DNA of 64,000 nt from Phocaeicola dorei (GCF_013009555.1 NZ_CP046176.1:62001-126000); one strand, 5' to 3'. Shown: positions 25,395 to 35,806, numbered from the stretch's first letter. Translations and numbers: made by a program. The notes: generated by a model not told the origin, from the letters alone.

Positions 25395-28070
25395 ATGAAC
25401 AAAAAATTTTTAAGTGCAATCCTGTTCGGAGCCTTGATGGTTTCTTCAACAGGAACGTTTGTATCTTGTAAAGACTATGATGATGACATCGATCGTATCG
25501 ACAAGGAGTTGACGGAGCTGAAGTCTCAGATCGCAGCTTTACAGACAACAGTTGACAACGGAGACTATGTAACTGGTGTGGCAAAAACTGCTGATGGCAA
25601 GGGTATTACGTTTACTTTTTCTAAAGGAAGTCCTGTCACAGTAACTTTGGATGTGAAAGACGGTGAGCCGGGCAAAGATGCTCAGAAAATTACTTTTGAC
25701 AAAGACGGCCAGATGTTAATTGACAATGAGCCTACTGGCATTTACCCGACTAAAGATGCAGAAAAAGCTCCTGTAAAAATCGAGGGTGGATTCTGGTATA
25801 CTTTAAATGATAAAGGCGAATACGAAAATAGCAATATTCCCGTATCTGGCTTAGCCGTTGCTGGTAGCGAGGCGGACGGATGGACATTGACAGTGATTGA
25901 TGCTAACGGCAACAAACAAGAAGTAAAAGTTCCAACAGCAGCTTCTTTGATGAGCGAATTTGAAATCGTTGGTTTGCTTGGTGATGATAACAAGATAAGC
26001 TCTGATGCTGTCGTATTGAATTATTCAGCAAATAAAGTTATTGCAAAATGGGAAGGTCCTAAAGGTACAATTGCAAAAGATGACTATATCGTTGCAACAG
26101 CTAAAGATCAAAAGACTTTATTGGTTCGTATGGCTCCGTCATCAGTTGACTTTACCGGCCAGTCATTTATTTTGGTAAATAGCAAGGGAAATTCTCAGGA
26201 TTGGCTTGCATTGAACAGTGCTGTAGCTTATAATAAAGTATTGGCCAGAGCTGCTCAGAAAGCAGGATTATATACTTTCTCTTTGGCTCCTACAGTAGTC
26301 AAGAAAGCTGATTACAAAGCTGATGCTTGGAAAGTGGATGGTTCGGACATCAATACGCAAAAACTTGCTTTACAAAATGAGGCAGGAACTTTCACCAGCC
26401 AATTTGGCATTGGAGTTACCCATGATGGTACTAAAATGGATGATGCTACAGTTAAATTAAATGGTAGTACTGTATTAGGCACCGAATCAACTCCTGTTGA
26501 AATCGACTTGAATGTTGATAATAAGATTACTTTTGATGCAGCAAATGCCGTATATGATGCATATATTGAATATTCTAATGACGATGATGTATTGTTTGCT
26601 ATCGATCATGACAATGCTGCTATGACTTTCAAGGCAACTCAGATGCCGGATAGCGATACAAAGGCTGTATTTAAAGTTGTCGTTAGATACTTGAATGTTA
26701 ATGGTAACGTAGCGTCAAAGGATATTTATGTGAAGGTTACCAAGTCTTTAGTTGACGGAGTTGTTTATGAAAGAACTCATAAGATTGTTGCAGATGCTAC
26801 AAAGAACTTCTTCTCTATTGATTTGAAGAGCATGACAGATAAGATGAGTGCTGAAAACCTAGCTGTATTCAACAGAAATGCATTGGTAAATAATACAACA
26901 TTCACTGTAAAGGATGCTAAGGGCGATGTTGTTGCCGGGTTAAATGGTGCTAAAGCTGCTACCCTGGTCGCTAAGGGTATCACTCCTTCTTTCCTTGATA
27001 AGGATGGTAAAGCAGTAACAGACAAGATTGCTGCTGCTACTACTGTGAAATTCGCTATTGATAATGAAAAAGCTGCTTCTAATTTCAAAGTCAATACTCC
27101 GTATACTATTGAAGTAGTTTATGCAGGTGCTGATGCCAAATTAGCTGATGCTACTATTAAGTTGACTCTGACATTACCTGCTTTGAAGGATATGTTCGTT
27201 CATCAGGATGGTATTTGGGTTAATGATATCGCTAGTGCTTATATGGATGAAGCAGCTAATGAAGGTGGTTCTACTGCTGCAAACAAAGCTGCTATCTATA
27301 CAATTAAGAATGCATTCAAGAACCTGGCAACAACTGTTGGTACTTCTACATTTGATGCTAACCTTGACAATGCAACCAAGATTGTTGGTGACTATACATC
27401 TTATGGCTTGGCAGAATTAAGCAATGTGACTTCTACTTCAGCGAAAGTAACTGATATTACTACATGGACTATTAGATTGAAAGATGATTTGAATACCGAT
27501 GGTACAAAGGATTTAAATGATAACGGTACTCAGAAGGGTTACAAACAGAATCTGACTATAGTAATCAGTAATGTCAACTACTTAGGATACTGGTCTTATG
27601 GCGATGAAACTTATAGCTTCACATTGAAAGTTATGAGTCCGATTTTGGAGGGTAAAGTATACGCTGTAGGTAATGAGGTCGTTATTCCTTCTGCTTCTTT
27701 GGATGGATATACAATTAACGACAATCATATCAAGGCTCATACTTACAATACAGAAGTGGTTTACAGTATCTTCTCTGATACAGACAATGGTACTTGGAAG
27801 CGTAAAGAAATCAAAGCTGTAACATTTAAGTCTGGTAACGAAGAATTGTTCACAGTTCCGGTAAATGGTACTGAGTATAAAGCTGCAACTGGTACTCCGG
27901 GTAAGGATGATTACGTAGCAGCTAAGAACGGTTCTCTTACTATAACCAAGGTTTCTGGAACTAGCATTGATACTGAAGTTAAGACTAACATCAAAGTCAC
28001 CGTAACTGATGCTTGGGGTTATGATCTTGATCAAGAAGTTCCCGTTAAGATTACGGTAAAGAAGGATTAA
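25395..28070 (+). CDS. Cassette A surface lipoprotein with PL29-lyase N-terminal-like (DUF4988) region
   Basis: 891 residues. The signal peptide ends TFVSC, and the Cys is followed by KDYDDDID, an acidic surface-export signal of the Bacteroidetes type. A short coiled coil (about 35-55) and a DUF4988-like region follow (GDYVTGVAKTADGKGITF, DGEPGKDAQ, GGFWYTLNDKGEYEN). The rest is Thr/Asp/Lys-rich beta-sandwich-like repeats ending in a strand that contains VKITVKKD. No catalytic motif is recognised. It lies directly downstream of the intact regulator and is the copy predicted to be expressed in this orientation. A surface-layer or adhesin-like role is possible but unproven. Confidence 0.85.
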   Translation: MNKKFLSAILFGALMVSSTGTFVSCKDYDDDIDRIDKELTELKSQIAALQTTVDNGDYVTGVAKTADGKGITFTFSKGSPVTVTLDVKDGEPGKDAQKITFDKDGQMLIDNEPTGIYPTKDAEKAPVKIEGGFWYTLNDKGEYENSNIPVSGLAVAGSEADGWTLTVIDANGNKQEVKVPTAASLMSEFEIVGLLGDDNKISSDAVVLNYSANKVIAKWEGPKGTIAKDDYIVATAKDQKTLLVRMAPSSVDFTGQSFILVNSKGNSQDWLALNSAVAYNKVLARAAQKAGLYTFSLAPTVVKKADYKADAWKVDGSDINTQKLALQNEAGTFTSQFGIGVTHDGTKMDDATVKLNGSTVLGTESTPVEIDLNVDNKITFDAANAVYDAYIEYSNDDDVLFAIDHDNAAMTFKATQMPDSDTKAVFKVVVRYLNVNGNVASKDIYVKVTKSLVDGVVYERTHKIVADATKNFFSIDLKSMTDKMSAENLAVFNRNALVNNTTFTVKDAKGDVVAGLNGAKAATLVAKGITPSFLDKDGKAVTDKIAAATTVKFAIDNEKAASNFKVNTPYTIEVVYAGADAKLADATIKLTLTLPALKDMFVHQDGIWVNDIASAYMDEAANEGGSTAANKAAIYTIKNAFKNLATTVGTSTFDANLDNATKIVGDYTSYGLAELSNVTSTSAKVTDITTWTIRLKDDLNTDGTKDLNDNGTQKGYKQNLTIVISNVNYLGYWSYGDETYSFTLKVMSPILEGKVYAVGNEVVIPSASLDGYTINDNHIKAHTYNTEVVYSIFSDTDNGTWKRKEIKAVTFKSGNEELFTVPVNGTEYKAATGTPGKDDYVAAKNGSLTITKVSGTSIDTEVKTNIKVTVTDAWGYDLDQEVPVKITVKKD

Positions 28071-28097
28071 TTTGATTATTTCTAAACTATAAAAATA

Positions 28098-28132
28098 AAG
28101 AGGTTGTGCCTGTTGGACACAACCTCTTTTTT
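28098..28132. terminator. Bidirectional terminator between cassettes A and B
   Basis: AAAGAGGTTGTG and CACAACCTCTTT form a stem of about 12 bp with a 9-bp loop, flanked by A and T runs on both sides. It lies between two converging lipoprotein genes and can stop both transcripts. Confidence 0.85.
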
Positions 28133-28184
28133 CTATACAGATTTTACAGAATGTAAAAACCTTCTAATAAATACAAATCCAAAA

Positions 28185-30866
28185 CTATTTACGAGGTTTA
28201 ACAACCATCTTCAATGTAATAGTTACATCATGTCCATAGGAATCCTTACAATTAATAGTCAATGTAGAAGGAACATCTTGTTTCGGATTAGAGCCAATAT
28301 CTGTTTTTATAGCTTCAAAGACATTTGCCTTAGTGAAATCAACTTTGAAGTAGTCTTCTTTACCAGTTGCATCAGAAGTCAACTTAGCACTTTCAATGCT
28401 CAGACTTGATCCATAAGCATCTTTAAGTGCTGTACTAAACAATTTATCTATAGCATTAGTACCCCAGATATGTGCAGTGGTAGGAGCGGCTGCATTATTG
28501 CCATAAGTCAAATTTGTTGAATAAGGCAAGTTAGCATTAGCAGCTAATCCTAAATTTTCGCGAGTAGCCCATGCCCAAGTATGTACTTCCGGTTTATAGA
28601 AGCAGCAGTAAACTGTATTAAATGTTGCAGCTTCTACTATAACATTTTCATATTCACCAGCACTATTTTTCTTTGAAGAAATCTTACCATAATTGTAAAC
28701 AACCTTAGTTGCATGCTCTGTCTTATTATCAATATAAGATTTTACAACTTCAATGCTTTGAGCACCGTTTACTGTTACATCTTTATCTTTATCTCCATCT
28801 TTTACAGAAGAAGCAAATGTTACATTGTATTGGTCAGCTTGGCCCAACCCGAAATTAATCAAGTTTTCAATAGGCATTGCACCCTTAGAAGCTTGACTTG
28901 CAGCCCAATTATCAGCAATCATATAACAATTATAGATGCCGTCAATTACTTGTTTGTCTTTAATGGAGAAGCCTTGTGGTAAAGTGGTTGGAATTTCTTT
29001 AGTCATAGTAACATTTAACGTTGCTAATACAAATCCATCCTCATTTTTGATAGTCAATGTACCATTATATTCCTTACCGTCTTCATATTTCTTCCAGTCT
29101 ACTCCAGTTGGTCTAGTATAAACTTTAACAACTTTGCTGAAATCAACTCTCTCCAAAGTAGCATTTAACATATAGTTTGTATCATAAATCTCATGTCCTT
29201 CTGAGTCTACAAAATATGCATGGAATACAGGTTGGTTATTATCAATCTTATCAGTAGTCCATGTGGCTTGATAAGGTGCGGATAATTTACTTAATGTAAC
29301 AGCTTCTGCTTCTGATTTAGTCATATCTACAAGAGTTGCATCATTTGCAGATGGAGTTACTACCGTATTAACAGTTTCCCATGTAGCAGCTTCTTTACCT
29401 AATTTCACATAGAAAGCTTTACCATCAGGATCAACCAATGTACCATCATAGTTTACAGCATACACACGGAAACCAATGATATCATCAATGATATTATCTC
29501 CATTAATAGTAATTTCTGTAGAAGTACCTTCCACAACGGTATTTAATCCTGTATATTCATAAGAGTTCCAAGCATTGATTTCAGATGGAGCTGACTCTAC
29601 AGCATTTTGGCTATCTAATGTAACATAAATAGCACGAATATTTTTAGGAGCTTCTACTTCATTATCTTTTGTTGACAATGAAATAGTCAATGCCTTACCT
29701 TGAACAGCTGGATAAACAGATTCTCTTTGACGATTATCACCTTGCTTAACGTTTGTATTTGATTTGTCTAAACCAATAACAGTAGTAGATACACCATTTT
29801 TCCATTCTAACTCTTTATATTCTACAGGAGTATTATTTTCAGAAGCAGAATAACGATTGTGTATTTTATTTACATTCTTTTCATTAACAAAGAAGTTCAA
29901 TCCATTTTGTGGAGTATACGCCTGCCAATCCAGAGTTAAGTCATAAGATGAAATAACTTCTCTTGTTTCAGCGGTAGATAAGGTGTTATTTACCTGTACA
30001 GCAAAGAGAATAGCTTTAGTATCATTACCAACTTTGGTTTCTGTTACAGCAGAAAAAGCTTTTTCATCATAATTCTTTAAAGCAACTGTAACTTCCCATA
30101 ATCCATTATTTCCTGCCGCACGGCTTAATAACCCGTTATATTTCTCAACTTTCTGAACAGATAAGAATTCATTCAGATTCTGTCCTTGGCTATTAGTCAA
30201 AGAAATCATTTCTGGAGTCAAGACTGCATTAGTCGGAGACACACGTACTACAAACTTATCTCCTGTTTGAATTTGATTACCTTTGGTGAAGGTAATGGCA
30301 TTTGTAATACCTTCACTAAATACATTTTCTTTTTCAATAGCAGTAGAAAAAGTCAGTCCATCGCCTGTAGGATTAGCAGAATACGAAGCCACCAGTTCTA
30401 CACTAGTAACCATATCAGCAATCTTACCAACAATGTCTTCTACTTTCTTAGTAGCAGCATCAACTTTCTCTGCCATATCTTTTAATGCAGCATCTGTGGA
30501 TTCTTCTACTTCCTTTTTTAATGTCGCAATTTCTGCTTGAACAGCTTTGATCGCTTCTGCCTTTGCATCTGCAACAGCCTTGTCTGCAGCGGCTTTTGCA
30601 GCAGCGGCAGCATCACCAGCAGCTTTTGCAGCAGTTTCAGCGGCAGTTGCCTTAGCAAGAGCATCGCTTGCATCTTTTGCGGCAGTAGTTAAAGCAGCCT
30701 GCAAAGTAGCGATCTGAGAAGTCATGTCCTCCTTAGTCGCCAGTTTGTTAATTTGTTCCTGCAAATTGTCTATGTCATCATCATAGTCTTTACAAGATAC
30801 AAATGTTCCTGTCGAAGAAACCATCAAGGCTCCGAACAGGATTGCACTTAAAAATTTTTTGTTCAT
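28185..30866 (-). CDS. Cassette B surface lipoprotein with long Ala/Lys coiled coil
   Basis: 893 residues. The first 33 residues, including lipobox and acidic export signal, equal those of cassette A. After that the sequence departs: residues about 35-150 form an Ala-rich heptad coiled coil (AAAKAAADKAVADAKAEA and similar) unlike the short coils of A, C and D. The remainder is beta-rich with DxD and NG turns and no enzyme motif. It ends VKPRK. No regulator head or promoter of the copy A type stands in front of it, so it is predicted silent until inverted. Function unknown; a surface filament or shielding protein is a guess. Confidence 0.85.
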   Translation of the reverse strand: MNKKFLSAILFGALMVSSTGTFVSCKDYDDDIDNLQEQINKLATKEDMTSQIATLQAALTTAAKDASDALAKATAAETAAKAAGDAAAAAKAAADKAVADAKAEAIKAVQAEIATLKKEVEESTDAALKDMAEKVDAATKKVEDIVGKIADMVTSVELVASYSANPTGDGLTFSTAIEKENVFSEGITNAITFTKGNQIQTGDKFVVRVSPTNAVLTPEMISLTNSQGQNLNEFLSVQKVEKYNGLLSRAAGNNGLWEVTVALKNYDEKAFSAVTETKVGNDTKAILFAVQVNNTLSTAETREVISSYDLTLDWQAYTPQNGLNFFVNEKNVNKIHNRYSASENNTPVEYKELEWKNGVSTTVIGLDKSNTNVKQGDNRQRESVYPAVQGKALTISLSTKDNEVEAPKNIRAIYVTLDSQNAVESAPSEINAWNSYEYTGLNTVVEGTSTEITINGDNIIDDIIGFRVYAVNYDGTLVDPDGKAFYVKLGKEAATWETVNTVVTPSANDATLVDMTKSEAEAVTLSKLSAPYQATWTTDKIDNNQPVFHAYFVDSEGHEIYDTNYMLNATLERVDFSKVVKVYTRPTGVDWKKYEDGKEYNGTLTIKNEDGFVLATLNVTMTKEIPTTLPQGFSIKDKQVIDGIYNCYMIADNWAASQASKGAMPIENLINFGLGQADQYNVTFASSVKDGDKDKDVTVNGAQSIEVVKSYIDNKTEHATKVVYNYGKISSKKNSAGEYENVIVEAATFNTVYCCFYKPEVHTWAWATRENLGLAANANLPYSTNLTYGNNAAAPTTAHIWGTNAIDKLFSTALKDAYGSSLSIESAKLTSDATGKEDYFKVDFTKANVFEAIKTDIGSNPKQDVPSTLTINCKDSYGHDVTITLKMVVKPRK

Positions 30867-30877
30867 AATAGAAAAAC

Positions 30878-30897
30878 TTTAAATTTATAAATTTAAA
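30878..30897. repeat. 20-bp perfect palindrome, copy B
   Basis: Same palindrome and same distance from the lipoprotein start as at 25364-25383, on the minus-strand cassette. Confidence 0.85.
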
Positions 30898-30927
30898 AAC
30901 TCAAAATGTTTATTGTTATAAAAGGAC

Positions 30928-31185
30928 TTAATTGCGTTGAATCATAAAAGGACTCCGACTCTGCGATATATATTGCAGGGGAGTCATGCCAACTACTTTT
31001 CTGAATGCCACATAGAACACGCTCTTGGAGGCAAACCCGCAACGGCTGAAAAGCTCGCTCACCGGGCAATCTTTACCGTCCAGCAGCTCCTTGGCGCGAG
31101 CCACCCTGTAGGAATTTATCAACCGCTTGAAGTTGCATCCGAAGTAGTTGTTCACCGCATTACTCAGGTAGGTCGTATTCGTGCC
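30928..31185 (-). pseudogene. Headless 3' regulator cassette B (AraC-type HTH)
   Basis: 86 codons stay open from the first full codon of the core to the stop and encode a tail that differs from that of copy A by about one residue (AFRKVV for AFKKVV). There is no head: upstream of the core the sequence is unrelated to 24851-25074. A GTG inside the core could in principle start a 75-residue protein, but it lacks a plausible ribosome-binding site. I read it as a stored 3' end that becomes functional when inversion joins it to the head at 24851. Confidence 0.75.
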
Positions 31186-31186
31186 G
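31125..31186 (-). repeat. 62-bp core recombination site, copy B (inverted)
   Basis: Exact inverted copy of 25075-25136. The next 14 bases outward (31187-31200) match the flank of copy C at 40596-40609 in 12 of 14 positions, so the segment between B and C is bounded by a 76-bp imperfect inverted repeat. Confidence 0.9.
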
Positions 31187-31462
31187 GAAACGAAAGAATA
31201 TGTATAATGCTGATAAACAATGATATAGCAAATTCAGTAGAAGAAATATATCTTATTGCAAAATAGATAGATTCTAAATACTTTTCAAAGTATCCTTTAA
31301 AGGATAGAATGCCAATATATATGGACAGAAATAGGCGATTATCATCCATTAATAGGAAATAGAAAAACTTGTCATAAGCAGAAAAAACAAATCCTTTATT
31401 TGCTTTGTTTGTCATTTACTAATATCTTTGTTTCATCATTCATTCTAGAACCGCAACAAAAT

Positions 31463-33073
31463 ATGAAATACCCTATTGGAATACAGAGTTTTGACCAAAT
31501 CCGTGAAGATGGCTATGTATATGTGGATAAGACCGGCTTGATTTACAACTTGGTAACACAAGGCAAGACTTATTTCTTGAGCCGTCCACGCCGTTTTGGC
31601 AAAAGCCTGCTGGTAAGTACCCTTGCCTGTTATTTCCAGGGACGCAAAGATTTGTTTGCCGGACTGGAAATCGACGGATTGGAAAAGGACTGGTATGAGT
31701 ATCCTATCTTCCGTATAGACTTTAATGGAGGACTGTATACACAACCCGGAATTCTGGAGGCTACCATTGAAGGCTATTTAGGGAACTGGGAAGATATTTA
31801 TGGCAAGAATCCCAATTATACAACCATAGGAACCCGTTTCATTGAAATACTTCGCCGGGCTTATGAACAGACAGGGCGGCGTGCGGTGGTTCTGATTGAT
31901 GAATATGACAAACCTATTTTGGATGTATTAGATACGGAAGCTTGTTTTTATGATGATTATGGAAAGCAAGTTCTGTTGGAGAACCATAACCGGGAAATAT
32001 TGAAATCCTTTTATTCTACCTTTAAAGGAGCCGATCAATACTTGAGATTCGTATTGTTGACCGGAGTAACAAAGTTTTCCCAAGTAAGTGTTTTCAGTGG
32101 ATTTAACCAGCCTAAGGATATCAGTATGGATGAACGGTACGAAGCCTTGTGCGGTATCACCCAGAATGAGCTGGAAGCATTTTTCGAAGAACCCACCATA
32201 CAGTTGGCTGCTAAATATCAGTACACAGTGAAAGAAATGAAGGAACTTCTCAGACGGCAATATGACGGATATCATTTTGGAGAGAGGATGACCGACATTT
32301 ACAATCCGTTCAGCATTCTTAATGCTTTTGACAGTATGGCAATTCGTGATTACTGGTTCTCTACAGGTACTCCCACCTATTTGGTTCGTCTGCTGCAACA
32401 CAGCCGCGAGCAGATAAACGAACTTGCCGGACGTTATTATGTTCCCTCTTTGTTTGTGGATTATAAGGCTGATGTGGAACAGCCTCTACCCATGATTTAT
32501 CAGAGCGGATATCTCACTATTAAAGAATATAATAGACGTATGGGAACTTATCTGCTCGATTTTCCCAATAATGAGGTGCGTAAAGGGTTCTTGTCCGTAT
32601 TGGCAGCACATTATTTGAAACCCGGAGGTGGAGAGGTCAACAGTTGGATTATCGATGCTGTCACTTGCCTTGAGCAAGGGAACACCTCCGCTTTTTGTGA
32701 TTCTCTGACCGCCTTTCTTGCAAGCATCCCGTATGACTCTCACACTTCCTTGAAGGAATTGGATATGACTGAGAAACATTTCCAATACACTTTTTATCTG
32801 ATTCTCCGTTTGATAGGAGTTTATTGCCGTGCAATCCATTGTGAGAATCGCCAGAGCTTCGGACGAGTGGACTGCATATTGGAAATGGACGAATATGTTT
32901 ACATTTTCGAATTCAAGATGGACGGAACAGCAGAGGAGGCTTTACAGCAAATAGCAGAGAAAGGCTATGCCCGATCTTATTTGACCGATAACCGTAAAAT
33001 AGTCTGTATCGGGGTGAATTTTTCTTCCCTTACACGTACTGTAGAAGAATGGAAGGAGATAATTTACAGGTAA
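31463..33073 (+). CDS. AAA-ATPase-like protein with C-terminal PD-(D/E)XK nuclease-like domain
   Basis: 536 residues. The start is MKYPIGIQSFDQIREDGYVYVDKTG, the standard opening of the PF09820 AAA-ATPase_like family, in two parts. The P-loop is RPRRFGKSLL (about 42-51) and Walker B is VVLIDEYDKP (about 148-157). The C-terminal domain (about 430-536) carries nuclease-superfamily traits: FGRVDCILEMDEYVYIFEFKMDG with the D...ExK core (split around residue 480). These genes are abundant in Bacteroidales accessory regions; their role is not established. ATG at 31463 is chosen because the family begins there; the in-frame upstream stretch is not conserved-looking. Confidence 0.9.
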   Translation: MKYPIGIQSFDQIREDGYVYVDKTGLIYNLVTQGKTYFLSRPRRFGKSLLVSTLACYFQGRKDLFAGLEIDGLEKDWYEYPIFRIDFNGGLYTQPGILEATIEGYLGNWEDIYGKNPNYTTIGTRFIEILRRAYEQTGRRAVVLIDEYDKPILDVLDTEACFYDDYGKQVLLENHNREILKSFYSTFKGADQYLRFVLLTGVTKFSQVSVFSGFNQPKDISMDERYEALCGITQNELEAFFEEPTIQLAAKYQYTVKEMKELLRRQYDGYHFGERMTDIYNPFSILNAFDSMAIRDYWFSTGTPTYLVRLLQHSREQINELAGRYYVPSLFVDYKADVEQPLPMIYQSGYLTIKEYNRRMGTYLLDFPNNEVRKGFLSVLAAHYLKPGGGEVNSWIIDAVTCLEQGNTSAFCDSLTAFLASIPYDSHTSLKELDMTEKHFQYTFYLILRLIGVYCRAIHCENRQSFGRVDCILEMDEYVYIFEFKMDGTAEEALQQIAEKGYARSYLTDNRKIVCIGVNFSSLTRTVEEWKEIIYR

Positions 33074-33370
33074 GATTTAGTCATAGTCAGCCTAAAGCGT
33101 TAAACAAAAGATTGCCTTCCACTATTTTTTATGGGAATATACCGGTAAGAATGTTCATGCTGTTGCCGGCATAACACATTTAATTTTCATCTTTTTATCA
33201 TTTTATTTTTCTTTTTGCTAAGAATGAATTATTTTCGCAGCCGAACACAAGTTTAATTTCTTACCGACAATAAGCAGACATGCTTTAATCCTCGACCAAT
33301 TCAACTTGTCCTCATTTTAATTTTAACGGATAAGCTGATGTTTTGTCCCTCACTATTATAAAATAAAAGA
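33074..33370. other. Intergenic region before the fimbrillin pair
   Basis: About 300 bp, AT-rich, probably holding the promoter of the fimbrillin operon. I find no convincing -33/-7 pair at normal spacing and no other structure. Confidence 0.5.
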
Positions 33371-34366
33371 ATGAAAAGATCATTGTATGTATCGCTATTG
33401 ACGTTCATGTGCTTCTCTGCCTGCCAAGGTAGTGAGGAATTAGAGCAACTACAAGAAAAAGAGTACACGGTATCCATTATGGCAAGAATCGGGAAAACAG
33501 TTTCCGGAGCACGCTATTTGCAAGATAATGAAAATGCCATCGCTAGTTTTAGTAAAGCCGATGATATAGGTGTTTTTATGGACAATGACAGTGCTGTCCG
33601 CTGGATATTCGATGGAACTTCCTGGACTACAGAAAAGAGTGTCTTTTGGAAAGATAAAAACCAGGAACATACTTTTTACGCATATTATCCCCACTCCGGT
33701 TCCAAAGCCGAAAGTAAGGAAAATATAAAAATGCCTTCTCTCGACAGCCAGAACGGGACTTGGGAAAATATTGACCAATATGACTTTCTAGTAGCATCCA
33801 GGAAGCTTTCCTACGATACCGACCTTGGCAATGTGGCCTTTTCGGGCGATTATTCATTTAAGCACGTTTTGTCACTATTAAAGATAAACATAAAGGGTGA
33901 AGGAGATATGGCACAGGCCGTTATTGACAAAATCAGACTTGAAGGAAATGGGTTGATGACTCAAGGATACTACTCCTTTGAAACGAACAGCATCACCATC
34001 AGCGAAACTCCCAAGGAAACCTTCCAGATTACTCCGTCACACACCATGAACAATCAGGATGCTTCTTTTTATTTTATCCTGAACGGGGGCGAGAATGACG
34101 GAAACATTGATCCGAAAGCCGTGAAAAACCATTCTGTTAATCTCACCATTGAATATACCCGTAACAACAAATATTACATAACACGACGAGATGGCCTGTC
34201 TCCGGGCTTATTGTCCGGATGTATTCATAAATACAATATTGTAGTAAAAGACGGAAATGTAATTATAACGGGAGGAAGTATTTCGGGTTGGACTCCGGGA
34301 AATGAAGAAGAGGATATAGTTATAAATGGAGAAGAAATAAACCCACAAACAAATAATATGTTATGA
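33371..34366 (+). CDS. Fimbrillin-family lipoprotein (Mfa-like_1)
   Basis: 331 residues. The lipoprotein signal ends CFSACQGSEELE. The body follows the fimbrillin_A/Mfa-like pattern: ADDIGVFMDND, a Trp-rich strand WIFDGTSWTTEKSVFWKD, FYAYYPHSG, DFLVASRK, then FKHVLSLLKINIKGEG and a C-terminal GSISGWTPGNEEEDIVING (each a separate strand). Such proteins form or cap type V-like pili on the Bacteroidales surface. The stop overlaps the start of the next gene (ATGA), so the two are translationally coupled. Confidence 0.87.
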   Translation: MKRSLYVSLLTFMCFSACQGSEELEQLQEKEYTVSIMARIGKTVSGARYLQDNENAIASFSKADDIGVFMDNDSAVRWIFDGTSWTTEKSVFWKDKNQEHTFYAYYPHSGSKAESKENIKMPSLDSQNGTWENIDQYDFLVASRKLSYDTDLGNVAFSGDYSFKHVLSLLKINIKGEGDMAQAVIDKIRLEGNGLMTQGYYSFETNSITISETPKETFQITPSHTMNNQDASFYFILNGGENDGNIDPKAVKNHSVNLTIEYTRNNKYYITRRDGLSPGLLSGCIHKYNIVVKDGNVIITGGSISGWTPGNEEEDIVINGEEINPQTNNML

Positions 34367-35679
34367 ATTATAGATTAACCGAATTAAAGGTGCTTCTGTT
34401 TCTATTGCTGCTGTCTGCTGTTTCTTGCCAACGCCCGATGTATGATGAAGAAGACGATGAAGACGGAGTCTCGCAAACAAATCTTCCTTTAAAGATATCT
34501 GCCAGGTCTAGCGGAGAATCCCAGATTAATTATCCGGCCTATATCTATGCGTTTGCAGAGGACGGCAGCTGTTCTGCCAGTCTGAAAATGACAGATAACG
34601 CCCAGATTGAAATGAAGTTACCTCCTGCCCGATATACTATTGTTGCAATAGCCGGTTTGGGAGAGGAATATATCGTTCCGAAAGATCCTAGCCTTGATGA
34701 TGTAATTGTTATGAAAGAAAATAACAGAAGCTCACGCGCGCTAATGATGGGCACTTCAACTGTGACAATTGCCAATAAGAAAAATATATCTGTTTCTGTA
34801 ACCCTCTATTATGCTGTATCTTTAGTCAATATCAGTTTGGAAGATATACCGGCAAACGTTAAAAAGGTGAGTTTGCAGATTTCGCCTTTATATTCTTCCC
34901 TGTCGTTTACAAGGGAGTATTCCGGCAAAGACAAGAGTACGGAAATTATTTGTGAGTCTGAGCCGGGTGGAATTTGGAGTGCAAAGCCTTTTTATATTTT
35001 TCCGGGGAGCGGCTCTCAGACCGTTTTTTCCATAACCTTGGAAGATAATAGTCAGACAAAGACGTTTGGATACACTTTCAAAGGAAAGCCGGAAGCGAAC
35101 GTGCCATTGAATATCGGGGGGAGCTATTCGGGTGATGTCACGGTAGGGGGCAGTTTGATATCAGGTGAATGGAAGGCTCCGGTAGACATCAAATTCAATT
35201 TTGGCGGTGCTGATGAAGGTAATGGCGATAGTGAGCCGCCTCCCATTAATCCGGATCTTTCCGGGCTACCCGAAATTGGTAATATCTGGAACGGAGGAAT
35301 TGTAGCTGGCATAGAGAATGCAAGTTCCACAGGGGCGGATATTTTGTTGATGAGTCTGGATGAGTGGAGTGGATTCGCTTCCGATGTGCGGAATATCATA
35401 CAGGAGGAGGAAGCAGACGGATGGCATCTTCCGACTGAAGAGGAGGCAAAAGTATTGCATAAGACGTTCAGCGGATCATCACTGGATGAACTGAATGAAA
35501 CCATAGAGGGATTAAGAAACGGAGACCCGTTATTGGATATTGAGAAACGGTATGTATATGATCATAACGGAAGCATATATGCATTCGGATTTAAAACCTC
35601 ATCCAAATTTTTACAGGCGGGGAGTACGGTGAAATACAAAATACGTTTGGTATGCAGCGCTCATTATGATGCCGGATGA
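34363..35679 (+). CDS. FimB/Mfa2-like fimbrial lipoprotein with C-terminal Fib_succ_major/DUF1566-like domain
   Basis: 438 residues. The signal peptide ends LSAVSCQRP, followed by the very acidic YDEEDDEDG, a strong surface-export signal. Residues about 40-270 look like a Mfa2/FimB-type anchor: YIYAFAEDGSC, MKLPPARYTIVAIAGLGEE and SRALMMGTSTVTI. Residues about 310-438 (IGNIWNGGIVAGI, WHLPTEEEAKVLHKTF, YKIRLVCS) resemble the DUF1566-like domain often found at fimbrial tips. It overlaps the preceding fimbrillin by 4 bp. Likely role: anchor or tip partner of that fimbrillin. Confidence 0.8.
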   Translation: MNYRLTELKVLLFLLLLSAVSCQRPMYDEEDDEDGVSQTNLPLKISARSSGESQINYPAYIYAFAEDGSCSASLKMTDNAQIEMKLPPARYTIVAIAGLGEEYIVPKDPSLDDVIVMKENNRSSRALMMGTSTVTIANKKNISVSVTLYYAVSLVNISLEDIPANVKKVSLQISPLYSSLSFTREYSGKDKSTEIICESEPGGIWSAKPFYIFPGSGSQTVFSITLEDNSQTKTFGYTFKGKPEANVPLNIGGSYSGDVTVGGSLISGEWKAPVDIKFNFGGADEGNGDSEPPPINPDLSGLPEIGNIWNGGIVAGIENASSTGADILLMSLDEWSGFASDVRNIIQEEEADGWHLPTEEEAKVLHKTFSGSSLDELNETIEGLRNGDPLLDIEKRYVYDHNGSIYAFGFKTSSKFLQAGSTVKYKIRLVCSAHYDAG

Positions 35680-35701
35680 CCCATTCATATACTAGAAAAG
35701 G

Positions 35702-35744
35702 GCATTCACACTTCTTGACAATATATGCTTGAGAGTGTGAATGC
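35702..35744. terminator. Hairpin after the fimbrial operon
   Basis: GCATTCACACT (35702-35712) pairs perfectly with 35734-35744. There is no strong T run, so terminator function is uncertain. The left arm motif GGCATTCACAC recurs at 39772 after the second ATPase gene. Confidence 0.5.
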
Positions 35745-35806
35745 GTCTAATCGACTTCCATACCGGGAATCTCATTTCCATAGATAAATTCTCAATTAAT
35801 TGAAAG

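Noticed and set aside
30928..31155. Independent 75-residue HTH regulator starting at a GTG inside the core (also 40641-40877 and 48202-48429)
   Set aside because: The start lies within the repeated core, no ribosome-binding site is evident, and the frame is open back to the core edge, which fits a stored 3' cassette better than a separate gene.
31164..31415. 83-residue minus-strand open frame upstream of core B
   Set aside because: It reads into the core in the wrong frame, has no recognisable family and is very AT-rich.
33371..35679. Complete type V pilus operon
   Set aside because: Only one fimbrillin and one anchor/tip-like gene are present; other assembly components are not seen.
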